Assembly (NCBI RefSeq): GCF_013186535.1
Contig: NZ_JABMCZ010000002.1
Location: 372,001-436,000 of the forward strand
Direction: 5' to 3'
Length of the DNA stretch: 64,000 nt
From: Nocardia terpenica
GTDB taxonomy: Bacteria > Actinomycetota > Actinomycetes > Mycobacteriales > Mycobacteriaceae
Both the position numbers and the translations under genes were made by a program. Shown in pieces: positions 36,062 through 45,273 of the stretch (the stretch's first letter is position 1; every line of letters starts with the position of its first letter). Below the pieces are notes generated by a model. That model was not told where the DNA came from, ran no database searches, and worked only from the letters and a program-made list of their open reading frames with translations.

Positions 36062-37456
36062 ATGGGGGGAAGCAACTCCGATCCGAACTGGACGTTCCCG
36101 TCTCCGGGGCAATTCCTCGGCGCGGTCGCGGCGGGTGACATCACGCTCACGCCGGATGGAGTCACCAAGAGCAAGGCCGCCGCGTCGATGCTGCAGAGTG
36201 CCGACAGCGCAGCCAGTTTGGTCAAGGGAGCGGGGGTCGATCCGGATTACATTCCCGGGGGGACCGAGAACTTCTTCGGGATGTCGCTCGACAATATGCG
36301 GAAGAATGTCGCCCTCATGATGCCCGGCATCATGCATCAGTCCGCGCAGGCGTGGCAGAAGGTCGGCGACGCGCTCATGTTCAACAATATGGGGCTGTCC
36401 GCGAAGGTGAACAAGACGATCGCGGAGAGTTGGGAAGGCGCCACGGCGAACGCCATCGCCGAGGCCACGCGACAGTTCTCCAACGATCTCTCGGACATGC
36501 ACAACGTCATCCAGAGCGTTCAGAGCCGAATCCAGAGTGCGGCATTCGGAGCCGAGATCGTGAAGATGCAGATACCTGCGACCGACCCCGCCGCTGGCAC
36601 CGGTTACCTGGCAGGCGTAGTGCAAGGCGTACAGAACCCCGCCCAAGCGGTGGGCCAGGCGAGCGCGGACACCGAGGCTCAGCAGGCCGCCGCGTGGGCG
36701 CTGGCGAATCACTACAAACCGACGTATGAACCTGCGGGGCAACAGGTTCCGATGTTCGTCCCGCCCACCGGGCCGAACGGTACCGGCCCGGACGGGATCG
36801 GCACGAACGGCCTCGGGGGGAACGGCGGCACGAACGGCGGACATTCGGCAGGAACCTCCGGCGGTTCCGGCGGCGACTCCCCCAGGGACGGAACGCAAGG
36901 CGGCAACCAGCAGAATCCCGATCCCTCCGCGACCAATCCGGCCTCCTCCGGCAATTCGCCGGGCGGACAAGGGAGTCAGGCCACCGGCCCGGCCGTCACA
37001 TCCCCCGCCGGAACCGATTCGACGGCCACGAACCCCGCGGGGGTCGGCTCCGGGGCTGGCACCTCCGGCGGTGGCGCGGGCCGGGGCGGAATCGGCATGC
37101 CGGGCTTCGGGGGCATCGGAGGCACCGGTGGCCGTGCCGGTTCCGCTGCGCCCGGGCGCAGCATTGCGGGTGCGCCCGTACCGGCCGCTGCCGCCGGTGG
37201 TGCGCTCGCCGGTGCCGCGCGGGCGGCCGGGGCGGGGGCGCCGGGCATGCCGGGGATGGGTGCGCCGGGCGCGAAAGGTAAAGGGGAAGAGGACAAGGAG
37301 CGCAAGGGGCGGCCCGAGCTGCTGGTGCACGAGCGGAACAAGCTCGAGCTCATCGGGGAGCTGACGCCGCTGGTGCCGCCGGTGATCGGCGGAGACGCGC
37401 TCGAGCCGTCGGACGATTGGCACGGTCGGGAGAATCCGGGGCGGGACCAGAGGTAG
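36062..37456 (+). CDS. PPE/WXG-like type VII secretion substrate with Gly-rich tail
   Basis: 464 residues. The N-terminal 200 residues are helical, with AWQKVGDALMFNNMGLSAKV and ESWEGATANAIAEATRQF: the second contains W-E-G, the WXG-type turn between long helices. The next 200 residues are Gly, Pro, Ala and Ser rich and likely disordered. A charged C-terminal tail (KGKGEEDKERKGRPELLVHE) ends in GGDALEPSDDWHG. This resembles actinobacterial PPE-like or WXG100-like substrates. It is followed after 9 bases by an EspG gene, the usual chaperone partner for PPE proteins. Confidence 0.6.
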   Translation: MGGSNSDPNWTFPSPGQFLGAVAAGDITLTPDGVTKSKAAASMLQSADSAASLVKGAGVDPDYIPGGTENFFGMSLDNMRKNVALMMPGIMHQSAQAWQKVGDALMFNNMGLSAKVNKTIAESWEGATANAIAEATRQFSNDLSDMHNVIQSVQSRIQSAAFGAEIVKMQIPATDPAAGTGYLAGVVQGVQNPAQAVGQASADTEAQQAAAWALANHYKPTYEPAGQQVPMFVPPTGPNGTGPDGIGTNGLGGNGGTNGGHSAGTSGGSGGDSPRDGTQGGNQQNPDPSATNPASSGNSPGGQGSQATGPAVTSPAGTDSTATNPAGVGSGAGTSGGGAGRGGIGMPGFGGIGGTGGRAGSAAPGRSIAGAPVPAAAAGGALAGAARAAGAGAPGMPGMGAPGAKGKGEEDKERKGRPELLVHERNKLELIGELTPLVPPVIGGDALEPSDDWHGRENPGRDQR

Positions 37457-37465
37457 CCGGGCGGG

Positions 37466-38179
37466 ATGAAAATCGAATTCACCCCGGACGAAATGATTTT
37501 CGCCTGGGGACAGCTGGGGTTGGACCGGTGGCCCGCGCCCCTGGCGCTGCGATCCTCGGTGGCCTGGCAGCGGCAGTGGGAGGAGATCGAGCGGGATCTC
37601 CGCCTGCGGCTGCCGGTGCTGCAGGACCCGGACCTGGTGCCGGTGCTGCGGACCGCGGCCGATCCCGATATGTCGCTGATCATGATCGGAACCCGGAAGC
37701 GGCCGTTGCGGGCCTACGGCGCGGTGACCGCGAATATCGGGGTCACCATGGTGCAGCGGCCGGGTCCGGAGCCGGATATCGGCGGCAATGTGGTGATCGA
37801 GGTCGGATCGCCGGGCCTGGTGGCGAAGGTCTTCGCCGCGGTGGCCGGGAACCAACCGGCGGGCCGGGCCGCCGGCATGGTGGAGACCTGGGAACGCTTG
37901 CAGGACAACAGCGCATCCGCGGGTTTCGTCGTCGAGCAGACCGTGGCGAGCCGCATGCGGGAACTGCTGGCCGCGCCGCGAATCGGGTACGGGCACATAG
38001 AGATTCGCCCGGAGCGGCGGGCCGCGCGCCCGCAGCCGCCCCGCTACGTCAGCTGGTTCGATGTCGACGGCGACGGACGCTATACCTACACCCGCCGCTA
38101 CGGCGATTTCCACATCGACCCGTGCAGCACAACCGGATTCGAACGGCTCATCACCCGCCTCATGGAGATTCCGCACTGA
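37466..38179 (+). CDS. EspG-family type VII secretion chaperone
   Basis: 237 residues of the ESX secretion-associated EspG family: N-terminal FTPDEMIFAWGQLGLDRWP, repeated beta-hairpins with Gly-rich turns, and a C-terminal segment VSWFDVDGDGRYTYTRRYGD with THR/RYG-type family residues. EspG proteins bind PPE-type substrates in the cytosol and deliver them to the secretion channel. No EccB-EccE, MycP or EsxAB genes are nearby, so this is a satellite cluster relying on machinery encoded elsewhere. Confidence 0.8.
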   Translation: MKIEFTPDEMIFAWGQLGLDRWPAPLALRSSVAWQRQWEEIERDLRLRLPVLQDPDLVPVLRTAADPDMSLIMIGTRKRPLRAYGAVTANIGVTMVQRPGPEPDIGGNVVIEVGSPGLVAKVFAAVAGNQPAGRAAGMVETWERLQDNSASAGFVVEQTVASRMRELLAAPRIGYGHIEIRPERRAARPQPPRYVSWFDVDGDGRYTYTRRYGDFHIDPCSTTGFERLITRLMEIPH

Positions 38180-38380
38180 CGCCCCCGCCCCGGGCGGCGC
38201 GCCCACGGGCCGACCCGTAATCGACCTCTCCGGCGACGCCTCCCAGCTGGCGCTATACCTTCTGGCTATATTCGGTGGCGAGGCTCATGCAGACGAGGGC
38301 CGGAGTCGACCGATAGCCTGGTGGCGTGCCGGGCACGCTCGGTCGCAACGGCGCGATCCCCACGAGAAAGCGAACTGCCG

Positions 38381-39160
38381 ATGATTTTGTTGGCACAGCT
38401 CAGCGACACCCATTTCGACCTGCATGCGCGCAGCGCCGAGCGGGCCGCGCGGGTGATGGCGTATCTGGCGGGGCTGCCGCGCACCCCCGATGCCATCCTG
38501 GTCACCGGCGATATCGTGGACTCGGGCAAGGTCGAGGAATACGAGCAGGCGCGCGCCGCGCTGGTGGCCGAGGTGCCGCTGCGGGTGCTGCCCGGCAATC
38601 ACGACAGCCGCGGCAATCTGCGCGAGACCCTGCTGCGCGAACCGGCCGCCGAGACGCCGATCAATCAGGCCCTGCACCTGGACGGGCTCACGGTCGCGCT
38701 GCTGGACTCCACCATTCCCGGCGCGGACGGCGGCGAACTCACCGACGAGACCTACACCTGGCTGCTGGATCTGCTGCTGGAAACCCCGACCGATACCGCG
38801 GTCCTGGTGGCCATGCACCATCCGCCGGTGCCGATGTACAACACCATCGTCGACCCCATCCGGCTGGGGAACCCGCAGCGGCTGGAACAGATCGTGGCCG
38901 CCGACGACCGCATCCTCGGCGTGCTGACCGGGCACATGCACTCGATGGGCAGCACGCTGTTCGGCGGGCGGCAGCTGGTGGTCGCGCCGAGCGTCTCCTC
39001 ACAGATCGGCGGCCAGTGGGAGGTCGGCCGCCCCGGCGAGGTCCCGATCGACTACGCCCCCGACCCCTCCCTGCTGCTGCACATCGTCGACGGGCGCCGC
39101 CTCACCTCGATCGTGCACACCGTCCCGATGGGCGGCCGGAACTCGGTGCGGCCCGCGTAA
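38381..39160 (+). CDS. Metallophosphoesterase (cyclic nucleotide phosphodiesterase-like)
   Basis: 259 residues with the complete metal-binding set: QLSDTHFD (Asp8, His10), VTGDIVDSG, PGNHDSRGN, AMHHPPVPM and GHMHSMGS. This is the CpdA/GpdQ type of calcineurin-like phosphoesterase (Rv0805-like in mycobacteria). It should use a two-metal site in the cytoplasm. Start ATG 38381 gives the usual family N-terminus; the frame is open further upstream without family residues. Confidence 0.85.
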   Translation: MILLAQLSDTHFDLHARSAERAARVMAYLAGLPRTPDAILVTGDIVDSGKVEEYEQARAALVAEVPLRVLPGNHDSRGNLRETLLREPAAETPINQALHLDGLTVALLDSTIPGADGGELTDETYTWLLDLLLETPTDTAVLVAMHHPPVPMYNTIVDPIRLGNPQRLEQIVAADDRILGVLTGHMHSMGSTLFGGRQLVVAPSVSSQIGGQWEVGRPGEVPIDYAPDPSLLLHIVDGRRLTSIVHTVPMGGRNSVRPA

Positions 39161-39175
39161 TCGGTTCCGCGATAC

Positions 39176-40237
39176 TCAGCTCCGCACCCGCTCGCGCCGA
39201 TACGCCGACGGCGTCGTCCCCGTCCACCGTTTGAAGGCGTAGATGAACGTCGACGCCTCCGCATAACCCAGGCGGATGGCCACGTCGCTCACCGATAGTG
39301 GTGTGGCACTGAGCATTTCCTCCGCGAGGGCGCGGCGCACCTCGTCCAGCAGGGCACGGTAGCTGGTACCGGCGGCGTCCAGATGGCGGCGCAGGGTGCG
39401 GGTGCTCATATTGAGATCGCGTGCGACGGAATCGATTCCGGGCGGGGCGGCGAATCCGTCGACGCCGCCGCGCGGCACCAGCCGCCCGCGCACCTCGGCG
39501 GCGATCCCGGTGCGGGCGCGGCGGCGGTGCACCAGATCCCGGCTCTGCGCCAGGCACATGGCCCAGGTGTGCTCGTTGGCCTGCGGTAGCGGCTGTCCCA
39601 GCGCGGACGGGTCGAGCGAGAACAGATTCTGCGGCCGCCCGAAAGCGGCTCGCACCCCGATGATTTCGGTGAGCTCGTCGACGTATTCCGGCTCGGGATA
39701 GTCGAATTCGGCGCGCAGCAGGCGCGGGCGGCGGCCCAGCAGATCGGACAGCACCCGGTGCATGGCCAGCACGTCGCGTTCGACGAGGAACCGCCGCACA
39801 TCCGGCGGCACCGCCTCGTCGTGGATGTGCGCCACGAATTCGCCCGGGCCCCACCGGGTTACCGGGATGCAGAAGGTGAAGCTCAGCTCCAGATAGCGCA
39901 GCGCGAACGAGATCGCCTCGCCGAGCGTGGGACTGCTGACGCACGCGAACCCGAAGATGCCGAAGGTGGTGATCCGGTAGCGGCGACCCACCTCCATGCC
40001 CAGCGCCGGGCGCTCGTCGGCGAGGGCGCGCACCAGATTGCGGACCACCGCCAGCTCGGTGTGCGCGTCGATCTGGGCGTCCGGGTCGGTCAGGATACGG
40101 TCGGTGAGGCCGGTGCCGCGCAGCATCCGACCTGTCGGCACGCCGTGTTCGCGGGCGTAGCCGACCATGAGCGCCACGCTCGCCACGCCGCGCGGAAAGT
40201 CCCAGTCGCGGACGCCCGGATGCTGCACCGTTGCCAT
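39176..40237 (-). CDS. AraC-family regulator
   Basis: 353 residues. N-terminal ligand domain of the OruR/ArgR2-like type (PS00041 families with the Arabinose_bd domain): LGMEVGRRYRITTFGIFGFA and FALRYLELSFTF. The C-terminal AraC domain has two helix-turn-helices: VARDLNMSTRTLRRHLDAAG and SVSDVAIRLGYAEASTFIYA followed by FKRWTGTTPSAYR. It is divergent from the monooxygenase gene with only 48 bases between, so it most likely activates that gene in response to its substrate. Confidence 0.82.
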   Translation of the reverse strand: MATVQHPGVRDWDFPRGVASVALMVGYAREHGVPTGRMLRGTGLTDRILTDPDAQIDAHTELAVVRNLVRALADERPALGMEVGRRYRITTFGIFGFACVSSPTLGEAISFALRYLELSFTFCIPVTRWGPGEFVAHIHDEAVPPDVRRFLVERDVLAMHRVLSDLLGRRPRLLRAEFDYPEPEYVDELTEIIGVRAAFGRPQNLFSLDPSALGQPLPQANEHTWAMCLAQSRDLVHRRRARTGIAAEVRGRLVPRGGVDGFAAPPGIDSVARDLNMSTRTLRRHLDAAGTSYRALLDEVRRALAEEMLSATPLSVSDVAIRLGYAEASTFIYAFKRWTGTTPSAYRRERVRS

Positions 40238-40285
40238 CCGCCGATTATGGCCGAAAATGTAGATAGACGACGTGAGGAGCGACGC

Positions 40286-41755
40286 ATGGCTGGGATCCTC
40301 GTCATCGGCGCCGGGTTCGGCGGCCTCGGAATGGCCGCGGAGCTGCGGCGCGCCGGATTCGACGACTTCCTCGTCCTGGAACGGGCCGCGGACCTGGGTG
40401 GCGTGTGGCGGGAGAACACCTACCCGGGCGCGGCCTGCGATGTCCCGTCGCCGCTGTACTCCTTCTCCTACGAGCCCAAGCCCGACTGGCCGCACCGCTT
40501 CTCCGGCCGCGCGGACATCCACGGGTATCTGCGCGACGTGGCGGACCGGCGCGGGCTGCTCCCGCACCTCCGGTTCGGCGTCGAGGTGGCCGAGGCGGCC
40601 TTCGACGAGGCCAACGGCCGCTGGGTGGTGCGCGCGACGGACGGCACCGAATACACCGCGGCCGTGCTGATCTCGGCGGTGGGCCAGCTGTCGCGGCCCC
40701 GGCTGCCGGATATCCCGGGCCGGGAGACGTTCCGGGGACCGTCGTTTCATTCGGCGCGGTGGGATCATGCGGTGCCGCTGGCCGGAAGCCGGGTCGCGGT
40801 GATCGGAACCGGGGCCAGCGCAATCCAATTCGTGCCCGCGATCGCCCCGCTGGTGGACCGGCTGACGGTGTTCCAGCGCACGGCGGCCTGGGTGGTGAAG
40901 CGCACCGATCGGGAATACCGGCCGATGCACCACTTCCTGCTCCGGCACGTGCCGGGTCTGCGGCTGACGCAACGACTCTGGGTGTGGGTGCTGCTGGAAT
41001 TCCTGTCGCTGGGATTGGCGTCGGTGCCGCCGATCCGCCGCATCGCCGCCTGGATGGGGACCCGCAGCCTGCGCGAGGGCATCCCCGATCCGGCCCTGCG
41101 CGCCAAGCTGACCCCGGACTATCCGGTGCTGTGCAAGCGGGTGCTGTTCTCCAACGAGTACTACCCCGCGCTGACCCGGCCGAACGTCGCGGTGGAGACC
41201 ACGCCGATCGAGGCGATCGTGCCCGAGGGCGTGCGGACCGCCGACGGCGCCGTGCACGAGGCGGACGTGATCGTCTACGGCACCGGGTTCAAGGGCAGTG
41301 AATTCCTGTGGCCCATGCGGATTCGCGGGCGCGGCGGGCGCGAACTCGGCGACGCGTGGGCCGACGGCGCGCACGCCTACCTCGGCATCGCGGTCCCCGA
41401 GTTCCCGAATCTGTTCCTGCTCTACGGCCCCAACACCAATCTGGGCATCGGCTCCATCGTCGCCATGCTCGAATCCCAGGCCCGCTACATCCGCCAGGCC
41501 CTCGCCTACCTGTCCGCCCACCCCGGCCACACCCTGACCGTCCGCCCGGACACCGCCCGCGCCTTCGATACCCACATCCAGCAACGCCTCGGCCGCACCC
41601 CGTGGACCTCCTGCTCGAGCTGGTACCGCAATGCCGCGGGCCGAATAACCAACAACTGGCCGGGCACCGTCACCGCCTACCGCAGGCGAACCCGCCGATT
41701 CGATCCCCGCGACTACGACCTCGCCCGCACGCCGGAACCGCATCGTCCGACCTGA
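40286..41755 (+). CDS. Baeyer-Villiger-type flavin monooxygenase
   Basis: 489 residues. Rossmann FAD site GAGFGGLGMA at the start, NADPH site GTGASAIQ near residue 170, and between them the BVMO-like fingerprint FRGPSFHSARWD, which fits F-x-G-x-x-x-H-x-x-x-W-D. DVPSPLYSFSYEPKPDW is the usual neighbour motif of class B monooxygenases. The C-terminal third (LFLLYGPNTNLGIGSI) is typical. It would insert oxygen into a ketone or hydroxylate a substrate using NADPH. The adjacent AraC gene probably controls it. Confidence 0.87.
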   Translation: MAGILVIGAGFGGLGMAAELRRAGFDDFLVLERAADLGGVWRENTYPGAACDVPSPLYSFSYEPKPDWPHRFSGRADIHGYLRDVADRRGLLPHLRFGVEVAEAAFDEANGRWVVRATDGTEYTAAVLISAVGQLSRPRLPDIPGRETFRGPSFHSARWDHAVPLAGSRVAVIGTGASAIQFVPAIAPLVDRLTVFQRTAAWVVKRTDREYRPMHHFLLRHVPGLRLTQRLWVWVLLEFLSLGLASVPPIRRIAAWMGTRSLREGIPDPALRAKLTPDYPVLCKRVLFSNEYYPALTRPNVAVETTPIEAIVPEGVRTADGAVHEADVIVYGTGFKGSEFLWPMRIRGRGGRELGDAWADGAHAYLGIAVPEFPNLFLLYGPNTNLGIGSIVAMLESQARYIRQALAYLSAHPGHTLTVRPDTARAFDTHIQQRLGRTPWTSCSSWYRNAAGRITNNWPGTVTAYRRRTRRFDPRDYDLARTPEPHRPT

Positions 41756-41789
41756 GAACTTCCTCAGCCCGGGCTGGCAGACTTGGTCT

Positions 41790-43928
41790 GTGACCGCTCC
41801 ACCCCAGACCCTGCCGCTCACGCACGGCCCGCTGCGCTCCATAGAACTCGCCACCGCAGCGGTTCTCGGGGGCGTGACCGTGGGTTTGGTGACGGTCGGG
41901 GCGCTGGTGCCGGTGCTGCATGCGGTGGAATTGGTTGCGGCCGTTCCCATGGGTTTGCTGGCGCACCGGTATCGGTTGCGGGCCAGTGTTACGGCGGCGA
42001 TCGCGGCGACGCTGGTCACCTTCGTGGCGGCCGGAATGGTTCCGGCGATCGCGGTGGTCAGCGTGGCGACCATCGGCGGGATCATCGGCACGGTCAAGCG
42101 GCGCGGCGGCGGACTGCCCGCCGTGCTCGGGCTGTCCACCATCGCGGGGCTGGTCGCGGCCGGGAGCGCGCTGGGCATGCTGGCCCTGTTCAGCACCACC
42201 CGGCAGCTGCTGTTCGACAATGCGCGCAACTTCGCCACCGCGGCGGAGAAGCTGCTGTCCCGGCAGCATCGGCTGGCCGCGCTCGGGCACGAGGTCGTGT
42301 CGGTGGTCGACCTGGTGCTGCGCTGGTGGTGGGCGTTCGTCGGGGGCGGCGCGCTCGCGGGCATGATCGTCACCGCGGTGATCTCCTGGTTCGTGCTCGG
42401 TTCGGTCCTGGACCGGCTGACCTGGCTGCCCGGCCGCGACCTGCTGGCCGCCCCGGCCGACGACCGGCCGGTCGCGCCGCTGCCGGTCACGCTGCGCGAC
42501 GTGGCATTTCGCTATCCGGGCGCGCGGGCCGACGCGCTGCACGGCATCGATCTCACGGTGGATGTCGGGGAATTCGTGGCCGTCGTGGGTCACAACGGCT
42601 CGGGCAAGTCGACGCTGACCCGGGTGCTGGCCGGGCGGCCGCCGACGTCGGGCACCGTGGAACGGCCCGGCTCGGCGGGATTGGGCCTGCTCGGCGGCAC
42701 CGCGTTGGTGCTGCAGCGGCCGGAGAGCCAGACCCTCGGCGTGCTGGTCGCCGACGATGTGGTGTGGGGGTTGTCCCCGGAGCTGGCCGCGGAGGTCGAT
42801 ATCGAGGGCCTGCTGCGCGAGGTCGGTCTCGACGGCCTGGGCGGCATCGAGACCGCGACGCTGTCCGGCGGGCAGCAGCAGCGCCTGGCCGTGGCCGCCG
42901 CGCTGGCGCGCAGGCCCGCGCTGCTCGTCGCCGACGAGGCGACCTCGATGATCGACCCGCAGGGCCGCCGCGAACTCGTCGCCCTGCTCGCGGAGCTGCC
43001 CCGGCGGTATCCGATGGCGGTGGTGCTGGTCACCCATCACGAGGCCGACGCCGCGGCCGCCGATCGGGTCGTGCACCTGTTCGGCGGGCGGCAGGTGGAC
43101 GGGCTGCCGCGGTGGCCGCGGCCGGTGGGCGACCCGCGGCGGCGGCCGATCGGCGAGCCGCTGCTGGAGCTGCGCGATGTGCGCTACACCTACAACCCCG
43201 GAACCCCATGGGCCGCACCGGCATTGCACGGGGTGAACCTCACGGTGCGGCGCGGCGAGGCGCTATTGATCGTGGGCGGCAACGGATCCGGTAAATCGAC
43301 GCTCGCGTGGATCATGGCCGGGCTGACCGTGCCGACCTCCGGCAGCTGCAAGCTCCGCGACTTCGGCGGGGCGCGGCCGGTGCACAAGCGAATCGGCGCG
43401 GTGGAGCTGGCATTTCAGCATTCCCGCCTGCAACTGCAGCGGCAGACGGTGGCCGAGGAGATCGCGGACTGGGGTCAGGGCACCGGCACCGGGGCGGTCG
43501 GGCGGGCGCTGGACGCGGTCGGGCTGGACCGGGCGCTGGCGTCGCGGTCCATCGAGGAATTGTCCGGTGGGCAGGCCAAGCGGGTGGTGCTGGCCGCGAT
43601 GGTGGCCGCCCGCCCGCAGGTGGTGGTGCTGGACGAGCCGCTGGCGGGCCTGGACCCGCAGGGCCGGGCCGAGGTGGTGGAACTGCTTGCCCGCCTGCGT
43701 GATTCGGGCCTGACGCTGATCGTCATCTCGCACGATGTGGAGGATATGAGCGCCGTGTGCGATCGCACCGTGTACCTGCGGGCCGGGCTGATCCTGGACG
43801 GCGCGCCCGAGGCCGCGGCCGACGAAAACCACGTTCCCACAGTGGCTTCCGACAGATTATCGGCACACCTGGCGCAGTTACGGCTGAATCGGCCCGATAC
43901 CGGCGGCGATACGGGGGTGGCGCGATGA
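41790..43928 (+). CDS. ECF transporter: membrane domain fused to two ATPase domains
   Basis: 712 residues. Residues about 20-215 hold six hydrophobic segments of an S-component-like or DUF2232-like membrane domain. Two ABC ATPase domains follow: Walker A GHNGSGKST with signature LSGGQQQR, then GGNGSGKST with signature LSGGQAKR, and Walker B motifs LLVADEAT and VVVLDEP. The same arrangement occurs in Mycobacterium Rv2326c (697 residues). With the next gene, an EcfT homologue, it forms a complete energy-coupling factor importer in two chains, probably for a vitamin or metal. The substrate is unknown. Confidence 0.85.
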   Translation: MTAPPQTLPLTHGPLRSIELATAAVLGGVTVGLVTVGALVPVLHAVELVAAVPMGLLAHRYRLRASVTAAIAATLVTFVAAGMVPAIAVVSVATIGGIIGTVKRRGGGLPAVLGLSTIAGLVAAGSALGMLALFSTTRQLLFDNARNFATAAEKLLSRQHRLAALGHEVVSVVDLVLRWWWAFVGGGALAGMIVTAVISWFVLGSVLDRLTWLPGRDLLAAPADDRPVAPLPVTLRDVAFRYPGARADALHGIDLTVDVGEFVAVVGHNGSGKSTLTRVLAGRPPTSGTVERPGSAGLGLLGGTALVLQRPESQTLGVLVADDVVWGLSPELAAEVDIEGLLREVGLDGLGGIETATLSGGQQQRLAVAAALARRPALLVADEATSMIDPQGRRELVALLAELPRRYPMAVVLVTHHEADAAAADRVVHLFGGRQVDGLPRWPRPVGDPRRRPIGEPLLELRDVRYTYNPGTPWAAPALHGVNLTVRRGEALLIVGGNGSGKSTLAWIMAGLTVPTSGSCKLRDFGGARPVHKRIGAVELAFQHSRLQLQRQTVAEEIADWGQGTGTGAVGRALDAVGLDRALASRSIEELSGGQAKRVVLAAMVAARPQVVVLDEPLAGLDPQGRAEVVELLARLRDSGLTLIVISHDVEDMSAVCDRTVYLRAGLILDGAPEAAADENHVPTVASDRLSAHLAQLRLNRPDTGGDTGVAR

Positions 43929-44659
43929 GTCTCGTACTGCTGCGGCAGGTTCCCGTCGACAGCCCCGTGCATCGGCTGTGGGCGGGCACCAAGATGATCG
44001 GCGCGTTCGCGATCAGCCTGCTGCTGATGGTCGCGCCGTCCTGGCCGGTGCTCGGCCTGATGGTGGTCTTCCTGGTGGCGATCGGGCTGGCGGCGCGGCT
44101 GCCGCTGGGCACGCTGCCGCGGCTGCCGTGGTGGTTCTGGGCGCTGATGGGCGTCGGTGCGCTGTTCAACGCCCCGACCGGGCTCGCGCCGACGGTGCGC
44201 TATCTGCAGGTGGTGGTGTTCGGGCTCATCCTGCTGGCCATGTCGTTCCTGGTCGCCTGGACCACACCGATGAGCGAGATCGCCCCGGCGCTCGCGAAAC
44301 TCGGTGCGCCGCTGCGTCGGTTGCGGATGCCGGTGGACGAGTGGGCGGTCGTGGTCGCGCTGACGCTGCGCGGCCTGCCGCTGCTGCTCGACGAGATCCG
44401 GGTGCTGCGCGCCGCCCGACGGCTGCGCCCGAAGGAGCCGCTGCTGATGCGCAGCACCGACCCGCTGATCGACATCCTCACCGCCGCCATGGCCGTATCC
44501 ACCCGTCGCGCAGGGGAACTCGGCGAGGCCATCACCGCACGCGGCGGCACCGGACAGCTCACCGCGTATCCGGGCACGCCCGGCCGCTCCGACGCGATCG
44601 CGCTGGCGCTCGTCGCCGCGGTGTGCGCGGCCGGTATCGCACTGAACGTCTTCCTGTAG
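43925..44659 (+). CDS. ECF transporter transmembrane protein EcfT
   Basis: 244 residues with about five to six hydrophobic segments and the EcfT coupling motif region: LALTLRGLPLLLDEIRVLRAARRLRPK contains the A-R-x/R-x-R coupling helices that contact the ATPases. Mycobacterium counterpart is Rv2325c. The ATG at 43925 overlaps the stop of the ATPase gene (ATGA), so the two parts are made together. Confidence 0.85.
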   Translation: MSLVLLRQVPVDSPVHRLWAGTKMIGAFAISLLLMVAPSWPVLGLMVVFLVAIGLAARLPLGTLPRLPWWFWALMGVGALFNAPTGLAPTVRYLQVVVFGLILLAMSFLVAWTTPMSEIAPALAKLGAPLRRLRMPVDEWAVVVALTLRGLPLLLDEIRVLRAARRLRPKEPLLMRSTDPLIDILTAAMAVSTRRAGELGEAITARGGTGQLTAYPGTPGRSDAIALALVAAVCAAGIALNVFL

Positions 44660-44694
44660 GCCCGAATCCTCCTGCCGCACCAGTAATTTCGCGC

Positions 44695-44908
44695 TCAGCC
44701 CGTGGGCATGCCGATCCTGTCGCGCTCCAGCGCCGAGCGGAGTTTCGAGAATGCCTCGGCGGCGGCCACGACGGTCGATCCGTCGAGCAGTTCACGCCGC
44801 GTCCACCAGCCGTCGGCCCTCGTCGGTCAGCGCCAACAGCGACGACCTCCGATCGGCGGGATTCGGTTGGCGGGCAACCCATCCCTTTCTCTCCAGGCGG
44901 ACTGGTTG
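44695..44908 (-). pseudogene. MarR-family regulator remnant with frameshift
   Basis: On the minus strand, RLERKGWVARQPNPADRRSS and LLALTDEGRRLVDAA show the winged-helix wing and following helix of a MarR protein, ending at a stop at 44792. In another frame the sequence continues as RELLDGSTVV and AEAFSKLRSALERDRIG to a stop at 44695, which fits the C-terminal helix of the same family. So a frameshift lies near 44794, and everything before the wing (start codon, dimer and recognition helices) is missing. Confidence 0.65.
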
Positions 44909-45273
44909 CCCGGACCGGGTTTCGGGCATTGTCGGTGAATTATCGGCTGTCGCCGGAGCATCCGTTCCCGGCCGCGATCGAGGACACGCTGCGGGCCTAC
45001 CGGGCGCTCCTCGACGGCGGCGAAGATCCGGCGGCCATTGCGTTCGCCGGTGATTCCGCGGGTGGCGGGCTCGACGACTCCACCCGCCTGGCCGCCCGCG
45101 CCCGAGCGGCCGGAGTGGATGTCATCCTCGACATCACCGCCGACGTCGCCCACGTCTTCCAGTGTCTCGCAGGGGTTCTCGACGAGGCGGACGAGGCCCT
45201 CGACCGCGCGGCCCTGTTCCTCACCCAGCGCATCCGCGCCCGGGATCTCAGCGGATCGAGCATCCGGGGGTAG
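44894..45273 (+). pseudogene. Alpha/beta hydrolase (HSL-type) remnant with internal deletion
   Basis: The plus strand encodes LVARTGFRALSVNYRLSPEHP, then AAIEDTLRAYRALLDGGEDP and FAGDSAGGG, which are standard for the hormone-sensitive-lipase family (fold-3). Immediately after the nucleophile elbow it jumps to LDDSTRLAARARAAGVDV and DVAHVFQCLAGVLDEADEAL, normally about 100 residues later. The start codon and the HGGG oxyanion part are also missing. The catalytic Asp and the loop between are lost, so no function is expected. Its 3' end overlaps that of the lipase gene on the other strand. Confidence 0.7.
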
